Below are positions 27,505 through 34,895 of a stretch of 64,000 nucleotides of DNA, piece by piece (within the stretch, counting starts at the first letter, position 1; each line of letters opens with the position of its first letter). The notes under the pieces were generated by a model. It was not told the DNA's origin and searched no databases. It saw only the letters and a program-made list of their open reading frames with translations. Source of the stretch: JBHGBM01 sp041946965 (lineage in GTDB: Bacteria > Acidobacteriota > Terriglobia > Bryobacterales > Bryobacteraceae); the NCBI GenBank assembly GCA_041946965.1, contig JBHGBM010000042.1:1-64000 (forward strand), read 5' to 3'. Position numbers and translations under genes: made by a program.

Positions 27505-28212
27505 CTAGTGAATGAGCGTGCCGACGGGCTCACCCATCGACATTCGCATTATATTGCCTTTGACGTTGAGATTGAACACGAGGATGGGAAGCTTGTTGTC
27601 GCGGCACATGGCGACCGCGGAGGCGTCGATGACCCCCAGGCCCTTGGCGAGCACGTCCTGGTAGGAGATTTCCCGGTACAAGACCGCATCGGGGAACTTC
27701 AGCGGGTCCTTGTCATAGACGCCATCCACGCGGGTGGCCTTGGCGATCACCTCGGCGTGGATCTCGAGCGCGCGCAGAGTGGCGGCGGTGTCGGTGGAGA
27801 AGTACGGGTTGGAGGTGCCGGCGGCGAACACCACGATGCGGCCTTTTTCGAGGTGCCGTATGGCGCGCCGCCGGATGTACGGCTCGCAGACCTGCCGCAT
27901 TTCGATGGCGCTCATCACGCGCGTGGAAACACCGATGCGCTCGAGAGCGTCGGAAACCGCCAGCGCGTTGATCACGGTGGCCAGCATGCCCATCTGGTCG
28001 GCGGTCACGCGGTCCATCTCACGGGCCGCGGCGGCGACGCCGCGGAAAATGTTCCCGCCGCCCACCACCAGTCCGGTTTGAACGCCCGCGGCCGCCAGTT
28101 CCGCGGCCTCGCCGGCGAGCTCCGCGACCCTCTCGCCGTTGATGCCGAAACCGGCGCCGCCGGCCAGGACCTCTCCACTCAGCTTCAGCAGGATGCGCTT
28201 GTACTTGGGCAT
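27505..28212 (-). CDS. pyrH: UMP kinase
   Basis: 235-residue bacterial UMP kinase (amino-acid-kinase fold) making UDP from UMP and ATP. The motifs are KLSGEVLAG at the N-terminus, GGGNIFRG for phosphate binding, and ATRVDGVYDKDP in the ATP site. I placed the start at the ATG at 28212 (MPKYKRILLKLSGE) because it has GGTGG upstream and matches family starts. The open frame reaching 28269 reads through an intergenic hairpin. It sits between tsf and frr as in most bacteria. Confidence 0.97.
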   Translation of the reverse strand: MPKYKRILLKLSGEVLAGGAGFGINGERVAELAGEAAELAAAGVQTGLVVGGGNIFRGVAAAAREMDRVTADQMGMLATVINALAVSDALERIGVSTRVMSAIEMRQVCEPYIRRRAIRHLEKGRIVVFAAGTSNPYFSTDTAATLRALEIHAEVIAKATRVDGVYDKDPLKFPDAVLYREISYQDVLAKGLGVIDASAVAMCRDNKLPILVFNLNVKGNIMRMSMGEPVGTLIH

Positions 28213-28247
28213 GAAACCACCATGTGGGGCCGGGCTTTCAGCCTGCC

Positions 28248-28265
28248 GCCGGGCTTCGGCCCGGC
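28248..28265 (-). repeat. Intergenic hairpin between tsf and pyrH
   Basis: A perfect 7-bp stem GCCGGGC/GCCCGGC closes a four-base loop (TTCG on the plus strand, CGAA on the transcript strand). No T run follows, so it is more likely an mRNA processing or stability element than a terminator. A 14-base part of it recurs at 60126-60139. Confidence 0.5.
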
Positions 28266-28277
28266 GCACACAGCATT

Positions 28278-28898
28278 TTACTCCGCCGCGCCGGCGGCCG
28301 TGGCGTCGCCCACCTTGAAGCGGACGAAACGCGCCACGCTCATGTTCTCACCGAGCTTGGCGATCCTGGTCTTGATAAGCTGGCCGACGGTCAGCGTCGG
28401 GTCCTTCACGAAAGGCTGCTCCAGCAGGCAAACCTCTTCGTAGAACTTGCCCATGCGGCCTTCGATGATGCGATCCACCACGTTGGCGGGCTTGCCCTCG
28501 GCCAGCGCGCGGGCGCGCTGGATGTCCTTCTCCTTCTCCAGAGCCGCCGGCGTCACGTCTTCCTTGCGGATGAACTGCGGGTCGGCGGCGGCGATGTGCA
28601 TGGCGATGTCGTGGACCATCTGCTGGAAATCATCCGTACGGGCCACGAAGTCGCTTTCGCAGTTCACTTCCACCATCACGCCAAGCTGGCCGCCGTGGTG
28701 GATATAGGAGCCGATCAGGCCCTGGCGCGTGGCGCGGCTGGCCTTCTTGCCGGCCGAGGCGATGCCCCGCTTGCGCAGGACCACTTCGGCTTCGTTCAGG
28801 TCGCCCTTGGCTTCGGTCAGGGCGCTCTTACACTCCATCATTCCGGCGCCGGTGCGTTCGCGGAGCTGTTTTACGAGTTGAGCAGAGATTTCAGGCAT
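28278..28898 (-). CDS. tsf: Elongation factor Ts
   Basis: About 206-residue EF-Ts, the nucleotide exchange factor for EF-Tu. The N-terminal UBA-like domain is clear (VKQLRERTGAGMMECKSAL, with TGAGMM contacting EF-Tu), followed by a single short core domain (YIHHGGQLGVMVEVNCESDFVA) and a C-terminal helix (QPFVKDPTLTVGQLI). The length matches the short Thermus- or cyanobacteria-like form rather than the 283-residue E. coli protein. I favour the ATG at 28898 (MPEISAQLV); a TTG at 28904 is also in frame. It is separated from rpsB by a terminator-like hairpin. Confidence 0.96.
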   Translation of the reverse strand: MPEISAQLVKQLRERTGAGMMECKSALTEAKGDLNEAEVVLRKRGIASAGKKASRATRQGLIGSYIHHGGQLGVMVEVNCESDFVARTDDFQQMVHDIAMHIAAADPQFIRKEDVTPAALEKEKDIQRARALAEGKPANVVDRIIEGRMGKFYEEVCLLEQPFVKDPTLTVGQLIKTRIAKLGENMSVARFVRFKVGDATAAGAAE

Positions 28899-28900
28899 AG

Positions 28901-28931
28901 ACAAAAGAAGGGGGCCGGCTGATCCGGCCCC
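28901..28931 (-). terminator. Attenuator-like hairpin between rpsB and tsf
   Basis: On the transcript strand an 8-bp perfect stem (GGGGCCGG/CCGGCCCC, plus-strand positions 28911-28918 and 28924-28931) with a 5-base loop is followed by CTTCTTTTGT. It lies 10 bases after the rpsB stop and 3 bases before the tsf ATG region. It looks like an intrinsic terminator that would lower tsf and downstream expression relative to rpsB. Confidence 0.6.
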
Positions 28932-28940
28932 GAATGTTCC

Positions 28941-29801
28941 CTAGTTTGTTCCTTCCGTGGCGGCGGGCTGTTCGGCGCCCGGCTCGGTCTCCGAAGCGGG
29001 GCCCTTGCGCTGGGAAGCGGCGGGAGGCTCCTCGTCCTGCATGAGGCTCTCCGCCATGATCTTCTCGGCGTACTTCGGATCCACGTATTGCGTATACTCG
29101 ACCACTTCCTCGGCCGGGCTCTCGTCGCTGACGATCTTCTCGCTGGCGAACTCCTGTTCGGTGGCCAGCGCGCGGCCCTCGATCACGGCGTCGGCGACCT
29201 TGCTGGCGAACAGCCGGATGGCGCGCAGCGCGTCGTCGTTGCCCGGAATCACCCAGTCCACTTCGTCCGGATCGCAGTTGGTGTCCACAATGGCCACCAC
29301 CGGGATGCCCAGGCGGCGGGCTTCCTTCACCGCGATGGCTTCCTTGTTGGAGTCGATCACGAACATGATATCCGGCAGCCCGGGCATGTCCTTGATGCCG
29401 GACAGGTTGGTCTCCAGGTGCTTGCGCTCGCGCTCCAGGCGGATGATTTCCTTCTTGGGACGCCCGGCGTAGCCCTCGCCCTCCGGACCGGAGGCCATGG
29501 CTTCCAGTTCCTTGAGCCGCTTGATGGAGCGCTGTACGGTGGCCATGTTGGTGAGCAGGCCGCCCAGCCAGCGCTGGTTGATGTAATACTGGCCGCAGCG
29601 GGTGGCTTCCTCCGCGATGGCTTCCTGCGCCTGCCGCTTGGTGCCCACGAACAGCACCGTCTTGCCCTGCGCGGCCATCTCGCCCACGAACCGCATGGCG
29701 TCTTTGAAAAGTTTGAGCGTCTTTTGCAGATCTACAATGTAGATCCCGTTGCGTTCGCCGAAGATATACTCTTTCATCTTCGGATTCCAGCGCTTGGTCT
29801 G
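28941..29801 (-). pseudogene. rpsB: 30S ribosomal protein S2, N-terminal codons missing
   Basis: The S2 sequence is unmistakable from QTKRWNPKMKEYIFGERNG onward, through TVLFVGTKRQAQ, YINQRWLGGLLTN, PDIMFVIDSN and VAIVDTNCDPD. It ends in a Glu/Pro/Ala-rich tail of about 60 residues. The usual beginning (about 18 residues, with the conserved ELLEAGVHFGH block), the start codon and the ribosome binding site are absent. The codons directly upstream belong to rpsI in another frame. The only in-frame start is a GTG at 29849 inside rpsI, giving a non-S2 leader (MRTSARSTAKRARASG). S2 is essential, so an assembly deletion at about 29801-29805 is the first explanation to test. Confidence 0.9.
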
Positions 29802-29802
29802 A

Positions 29803-30183
29803 CCGCTTGCGCGCGCCCTTTTGGCCGTACTTCTTGCGCTCGTGCGCACGCGGGTCGCGCGTGAGCATGCCGAGCTTCTTCAGGCGCGGGCGCAATTCGG
29901 CGTTGAACTCGATCAGCGCGCGGGCAATGCCCAGCCGCGCCGCGCCGGCCTGGCCCAGCAGGCCGCCGCCGTTGGCCAGGATGAGGACATCGAACTTCTC
30001 CGCCGTCTCGGTGGCAAGAAGAGGCTGGCGCACCGGCGCCCGCATCGACTCGGTCACGAAGTACTGCTCGACCGGCCGCCCGTTCACCGTGATGTCCCCC
30101 TTGCCGGGGCGCAAAAAAATGCGAGCCACCGCGGACTTGCGGCGGCCCGTTCCCAGATATTGAACCATCGTCGCTGCTGCCAC
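29803..30183 (-). pseudogene. rpsI: 30S ribosomal protein S9, C-terminal end and stop missing
   Basis: S9 is recognisable from VQYLGTGRRKSAVARIFLRPG to DPRAHERKKYGQKGARKR. Families end four to six residues later with an F-Q-F/Y-S-K-R tail that reaches the ribosomal P site. Here the reading instead passes into out-of-frame rpsB DNA and stays open for about 300 more codons to 28891. The GTG at 30183 has an AAGGAAAGG Shine-Dalgarno; the ATG at 30168 is the classic S9 start. The gene follows rplM directly, the conserved order. Confidence 0.9.
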
Positions 30184-30203
30184 GAAATCGAACCTTTCCT
30201 TGG

Positions 30204-30641
30204 TTACTTCATCGCCAGCGCCGCGGGCTTCTGCGCCGCGTGCGGGTGCTTGGGACCGGCGTAGACTTTCAGCTTCCGGTACATCTGCTTGCCGAGCTTG
30301 GTTTTCGGCAGCATCCCGAAGATGGCGTCTTCGATCATCCGGGTGGGCTTCTGCTCGCGCACGGTCCGGGCTTCCTTCTCGATCAGGCCGCCGGGGTAGC
30401 CGGTGAAGTGGCGGTAAACCTTGGCGTCTTCCTTGCGCCCGGTCATCACGACCTTGGCGGCATTGATCACCACCACATGATCGCCGGTGTCGAGAAAGGG
30501 CGTATACGAGGGCTTATGCTTTCCCATCAGAAGCATGGCCGCTTTGCTGGCAAGCTTGCCGAGGACGATGCCGTCCGCGTCGATCACGTGCCACCGGCGG
30601 GTTATCTCATGCTTGGATGGGAATTGGGTACTCATGGGCAC
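30204..30641 (-). CDS. rplM: 50S ribosomal protein L13
   Basis: 145-residue L13, a large-subunit assembly protein. The motifs are WHVIDADGIVLGKLAS, GDHVVVINAAKVVMTG, KVYRHFTGYPGG and AIFGMLPKTKLGKQMYRKLKVYAGPKHPHAAQKP (short pieces of the conserved core). GTG at 30641 is preferred because GGAGA lies five bases upstream; the ATG two codons later is the alternative. It is the first gene of the operon rplM-rpsI-rpsB-tsf-pyrH-frr. Confidence 0.97.
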   Translation of the reverse strand: MPMSTQFPSKHEITRRWHVIDADGIVLGKLASKAAMLLMGKHKPSYTPFLDTGDHVVVINAAKVVMTGRKEDAKVYRHFTGYPGGLIEKEARTVREQKPTRMIEDAIFGMLPKTKLGKQMYRKLKVYAGPKHPHAAQKPAALAMK

Positions 30642-30674
30642 ACACGTCTCCAGTGAAGTCTCTACGAAATATTT

Positions 30675-30704
30675 AGCTTAGCGAGCGGGCGGGCGCCGTG
30701 TCAA
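30675..30704 (-). promoter_or_regulatory. Likely promoter of the rplM operon
   Basis: A perfect -35 TTGACA (plus-strand 30699-30704) is followed after 18 bases by TAAGCT (30675-30680) on the minus strand, about 35 bases upstream of the rplM start. The -10 match is weak (3 of 6); an overlapping TAAATA a few bases on is an alternative. Confidence 0.45.
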
Positions 30705-30718
30705 ATCGATGACAGCTC

Positions 30719-31756
30719 TCAGCGCAGGCTTCCCATGATCTCTTCGAGCGCGTCGCGGCCCGGGCGGGTCTTCGCCTCCGGCAGTGTCGCCAGCGGTTCG
30801 TCCGCCATATTCAGCATATCAAGGAAAGTGGGCTTTCCCGTGTTTACGTAGAGAAGGCCGGTCAGCACCTCGCCCTGGGCTTCGGCCTGCTCCAGCGCCG
30901 CCATAGCGCCGATCTTCGAGGTCGGGTCGTAGTCGCGCTCCAGTTTGCGCAGGCGGAGATGGGAGCCGTCGTGCATGCGCACGTCCTGCACCTCGCCCTC
31001 GGGGATCTCCACCGAGATGTCCTCGTAGGCCGGGACGAAATCCAGCTCGTGCAGCGGCTCGTCGTGGTCTTTCATGTAGCCGTAGCTCTTGGTGGAGCCC
31101 TCGTGGTCGTTGAAGGTCACGCAGGGTGAGATGATATCGATCACAGAAAGGCCCTGGTGGGCGATGGCGGCCTTGAGGATCGCCTGGATCTGGCGCTTGT
31201 CGCCGGAAAAGGACCGCGCCACCAGGGTCGCGCCCCACTTGAGCGCCAGCGCGCACACGTCAAACGGAGGCAACTCGTTGACCACGCCGGTCTTAAGCTT
31301 CGACCCCAGGTCCGCGGTGGCCGAGAACTGGCCCTTAGTCAACCCGTAAACCCCATTGTTTTCCACAACGTAGATGAGGGGCAGGTTGCGGCGTACGAGG
31401 TGCATGAACTGGCCGATCCCGATGGAGGCCGTGTCGCCGTCGCCCGTCACCCCGATGCCCACCAGGGTGCGGTTGGCCAACAGCGCGCCCGTGGCAATGG
31501 CCGGCATGCGCCCATGTACCCCGTTGAATCCATGGGACATGCTGAGGAAATACGCCGGCGACTTCGAGGAGCAGCCGATGCCGCTGAACTTCGCCACCCG
31601 CCACGGCGGAACCCCCATCTCGTAAAAGCACTCGATGATGCGCTCGCTGATGGCGTTGTGGCCGCAGCCCGCGCACAGGGTGGTCTTGCCGCCCTTGTAA
31701 TTCAGAATCTCGAGCCCTATGCGGTTGAGTTTTCTCGGCGTAGGCGCGGTGCTCAT
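30719..31756 (-). CDS. korB: 2-oxoacid:ferredoxin oxidoreductase, beta subunit
   Basis: 345-residue ThDP-binding subunit of a 2-oxoacid:ferredoxin oxidoreductase, most like the 2-oxoglutarate type. It starts CAGCGH in the N-terminal Fe-S/ThDP region. The ThDP-Mg motif is GVTGDGDTASIGIGQ, followed by VVENNGVYGLTKGQFSAT, a signature of this group. The C-terminus is of ordinary length. It overlaps korA by 4 bases (ATGA) and is downstream of it, so the two are coupled. It would convert 2-oxoglutarate to succinyl-CoA with reduced ferredoxin. Confidence 0.92.
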   Translation of the reverse strand: MSTAPTPRKLNRIGLEILNYKGGKTTLCAGCGHNAISERIIECFYEMGVPPWRVAKFSGIGCSSKSPAYFLSMSHGFNGVHGRMPAIATGALLANRTLVGIGVTGDGDTASIGIGQFMHLVRRNLPLIYVVENNGVYGLTKGQFSATADLGSKLKTGVVNELPPFDVCALALKWGATLVARSFSGDKRQIQAILKAAIAHQGLSVIDIISPCVTFNDHEGSTKSYGYMKDHDEPLHELDFVPAYEDISVEIPEGEVQDVRMHDGSHLRLRKLERDYDPTSKIGAMAALEQAEAQGEVLTGLLYVNTGKPTFLDMLNMADEPLATLPEAKTRPGRDALEEIMGSLR

Positions 31757-33385
31757 TTTCCCTCCAGCCGGACGATCTCGTCCGTGACCGTGCGGGCGTC
31801 CAGCGGCAGCCCGCCATAGTAGCGCACGCTTCGTAGTTTCACCGCCTCGGCCGGCGGCAGGTCCAGGCGCACCAGGGTGTTGAGTTGCGCGTCCCGGTTC
31901 TGGTCCACCACGTACACCCGCTGGTGGCGGCGCACGAAGTCCGCCAGGTCGGCGGCGAACGGGTAGGCCCGCGGGCGGTAGTAGCCCACCGCGATGCCGT
32001 ACTCCTGGCTCAACTGGTCCAGGCTCTCCCGCACGGCGTCGTCGGAGGTGCCCACGGCGATCAGGCCGACCTCTGCCCCGGGCACCTCCCGCACCTCCGC
32101 GGGCGGAACGTGCCGCCGCATGGCTTCGAACTTGCGCGCCAGCCGGCCCATGTTGTTCGTGTAATCGTCTTCGCGCTCGCTGTATTGCGCCTTGTCGTTA
32201 TGGCCGCTGCCGCGGGTGAAGTAGGCCGCGTTGGGGTGATCGGTGCCGGGCAAGGTGCGGTAGCCCACGCCGTCGCCATCCACGTCGCGATAGCGGGCGA
32301 ACCCGCCCAGGCGGTTCAAATCCTCCGCGGTCAACACCTTGCCGCGGTCGAGCGGCTCCTCCGGGTAGGGGAAGGGGGCGGACATCCAGTTGTTCATCCC
32401 CAGGTCCAGGTCGGTCATCACGAAGACCGGGGTCTGGAAGCGCTCGGCCAGGTTGAAGGCGTCGATGGTGAGGGTGAAGCACTCCTCCGGGCCATTGGGG
32501 AAGTACATGGGGTGGCGGGTATCGCCGTGGGAGAGGATGGCGGTGGAGAGCAGGTCGCCCTGCGCGGTGCGGGTGGGCAGCCCGGTCGAGGGACCCACCC
32601 TCTGCACGTTCACAATGACCGCGGGGGCTTCGGCGTAATACCCCAGTCCCACGAACTCCGCCATGAGCGAGACGCCCGGGCCGGAAGTGGCGGTCATGGA
32701 TCGCGCCCCCGCCCAGCCCGCGCCAATCGCCATCCCGACGGATGCCAGCTCATCCTCGGCCTGCACCACGGCATAAGTGGCCTTGCCCGTCTCGGGATCG
32801 ATGCGGTAGCGCTTGAGATACCCGCTGAGCGATTCCACCAGCGAGGAGGAGGGCGTGATTGGGTACCAGGTCACCACCGTGACGCCTGCGAACATGGCTC
32901 CCAGTGCCACGGCCGCGTTGCCGTCGATGATGATCTTGCCCGCCGTTTCGTTCATACGTTCCACGTGGAACGGGTCGGTCTTGGTGAAGGTTTTGGCGGC
33001 GTAATCGTAGCCGGCCTGCGCGGCGTTCCAGTTCAGGTCCGCGGCCTTGGCCTTGCGCTTGCCGAACTGTTTGACCAGGGCCGTGCGGATCTCCTCCATG
33101 TCGATCCCCAGCAGCCAGGCCAGGATGCCGTCGTAGATCATGTTCCGCACCAGCTTGCGGAGCTTGGCCTCGGGGCAGACTGGCGCCACCAGTTTGTCGA
33201 ACGGCGCGGGGTAAAAGTGCAGATCGGAGCGCAGGGCGTCGAGCTTCAGCGGCTCGTCGTAGACCACCGCGGCGCCGCTTTCGAGCTTCATGACGTCTTC
33301 CCACCTGGATGCTGAAATCGTTGACGGCGGAATGCGCCTCAGGCGCGGCTGCCGAGCCGGCCGGCGATACCTCGATCGTAGCCAT
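31753..33385 (-). pseudogene. korA: 2-oxoacid:acceptor oxidoreductase alpha subunit, internal deletion
   Basis: A KorA-type subunit with fused gamma domain, broken near its start. The ATG at 33385 opens a convincing N-terminus (MATIEVSP...VNDFSIQV, 28 codons). The next bases jump, in a different frame, to EDVMKLESGAAVVYDEPLKLD. About 70 residues of the gamma domain are missing, including the region equivalent to NGSGSQSANN and PSNIQGLPTW in relatives. From there the gene is intact: PVCPEAKLRKLVRNMIYDG, WYPITPSSSLVESL, QAEDELASVGMAIGAGWAGAR, SGPGVSLMAEF, RVGPSTGLPTRTAQGDL, DLDLGMNNWM. The frame upstream of 33385 is not coding. Confidence 0.88.
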
Positions 33386-33432
33386 GTCGTTTGAATCCCC
33401 GGAATCCCAGTGGAGTGTCCCGATTCTATTTG

Positions 33433-33438
33433 ATTATA
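33433..33438 (-). promoter_or_regulatory. Consensus -10 element upstream of korA
   Basis: TATAAT on the minus strand, 48 bases before the korA ATG, in an A/T-rich patch that stands out from the GC-rich surroundings. No good -35 lies at 17 bases; TTGCGC lies at 20. A small dyad GTTGC-CGC-GCAAC (33453-33465) overlaps the upstream side and could bind a regulator shared with the divergent sugar transporter gene. Confidence 0.35.
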
Positions 33439-33490
33439 AGCGAACGAAAAAAGTTGCCGCGCAACGGCGTAATATAGGGATTTCGCTTCT

Positions 33491-34819
33491 ATGACTCTGA
33501 ACCAACACCTGGTGAGAAGCACGGTGGTGGCCGCATTGGGCGGGCTGCTGTTCGGTTTTGATACGGCGGTGATCGCCGGCGTCACGCGCGCGCTCAGCGA
33601 GACTTACGCACTCACGCCCGCGTCGCTGGGCTTTACGGTCTCGGCGGCGCTGTGGGGCACGGTGATCGGCTCGATGTTCGCGGGCATCCCCGGCGACCGC
33701 TGGGGGCGACGCGACTCACTGCGCCTCATGGCCGTGTTGTACTTCGTCTCCGCGGTGGGCTGCGGACTCGCCTGGGACTGGGGTTCGCTGGTGTTCTTCC
33801 GCTTCGTCGGGGGCCTGGGCATCGGCGGCTCGTCCGTGCTGGGGCCCATGTACATCGCCGAAATTTCGCCGGCGCGCTGGCGCGGCCGCCTGGTGGGCTT
33901 CTTCCAGTTCAACATCGTGCTGGGGATCCTGCTGGCGTACTTCTCCAACTACGCCATCGGGCTGGCCGGGTTGGGGGCCGCCGAGTGGCGCTGGAAGCTG
34001 GGTGTCTCGGCGGCGCCGGCCGCGCTGTTCTTCGTCATGCTGTTCGGCATTCCGCGCAGCCCGCGCTGGCTGGTGAAGAGGGGGCGCGTGGCGGACGCCC
34101 GGAAGGTGCTCGAACTGACCGGCGAGGAGAACGCCGAGGGCCAACTCCAGGAGATCGTGCAGTCCATCGACGCCGAGCACGGCCACGCCGACGAGCCGCT
34201 GTTCTCGCGCAAGTACCGCGTGCCCATCTACCTGGCCGTGGTGCTGGCGATGTTCAACCAGCTTTCCGGCATCAATGCGATCCTCTACTACCTGAACGAC
34301 ATTTTCGAGCGCGCCGGCTTCAGCAAAGTCTCCGGCGACCTCCAGGCCGTGATGGTGGGGTTCGCCAACCTGGTGGCCACCATCGTCGCCATGTCGGTGA
34401 TCGATAAACTGGGCCGCAAGGCCATGCTGCTGGTCGGCTCGGTGGGGTGCGCGAGCTGCATGGGCGGGGTGGCGGCGGTTTTCCTTACGGGCCGTTATGA
34501 AAGCATGCTGGCGTGGCTGCTGGGCGGCTTCACCTTCTTCTTCGCCTTCTCCCAGGGCGCGGTGATCTGGGTCTACCTGAGCGAGGTTTTCCCCAACCGC
34601 GTGCGTGCCAAGGGCCAGAGCCTGGGAAGCTTCACCCACTGGATCATGAACGCCATCATCTCCGCCGTGTTCCCCCTGATGGCGGCGTCTTCGGGTGGCG
34701 TGCCCTTCGTGTTCTTCTCCGGCATGATGGCGTTGCAGTTCTTCGTGGTGCTGTTCACCTTCCCGGAGACCAAGGGCCTTTCGCTCGAAGCCATGCAGAA
34801 GAAGATGGGGATCAGCTAG
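33491..34819 (+). CDS. Sugar porter family MFS transporter
   Basis: 442-residue, 12-TM major facilitator of the sugar porter family (XylE/GalP/GLUT type), probably a proton symporter for a monosaccharide. The signatures are GGLLFGFDTAVIAG in TM1, GDRWGRRDSLR after TM2, RFVGGLGIGGSSVLGPMYIAE, the PRSPRWLVKRGR family motif after TM6, QLSGINAILYY in TM7, DKLGRKAML, and PETKGLSLE at the end. It is divergent from korA. Substrate specificity is not readable. Confidence 0.93.
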   Translation: MTLNQHLVRSTVVAALGGLLFGFDTAVIAGVTRALSETYALTPASLGFTVSAALWGTVIGSMFAGIPGDRWGRRDSLRLMAVLYFVSAVGCGLAWDWGSLVFFRFVGGLGIGGSSVLGPMYIAEISPARWRGRLVGFFQFNIVLGILLAYFSNYAIGLAGLGAAEWRWKLGVSAAPAALFFVMLFGIPRSPRWLVKRGRVADARKVLELTGEENAEGQLQEIVQSIDAEHGHADEPLFSRKYRVPIYLAVVLAMFNQLSGINAILYYLNDIFERAGFSKVSGDLQAVMVGFANLVATIVAMSVIDKLGRKAMLLVGSVGCASCMGGVAAVFLTGRYESMLAWLLGGFTFFFAFSQGAVIWVYLSEVFPNRVRAKGQSLGSFTHWIMNAIISAVFPLMAASSGGVPFVFFSGMMALQFFVVLFTFPETKGLSLEAMQKKMGIS

Positions 34820-34895
34820 TTCGAGGGCCGGCCTGGCGTTTTCACGCACCAGATCATTCCGAGCTAGAATGTCGGAAATGAGATAGGGGACTCAG

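Noticed and set aside
28891..30183. A continuous 430-codon minus-strand frame from rpsI through rpsB
   Set aside because: Only the first 127 codons are S9. The rest is rpsB DNA read out of frame, open because of high GC. It is not evidence for a real S9 fusion protein.
33386..33585. N-terminal extension of the korA frame to 33585
   Set aside because: The extra residues have no family match and lie upstream of the promoter-like TATAAT. The true start in the other frame at 33385 fits KorA.
34838..34870. Promoter with TAGAAT before the third Oar-like gene
   Set aside because: The nearest -35-like hexamer is 21 bases away, and the shared CTAGAATGTC with position 327 may be chance.
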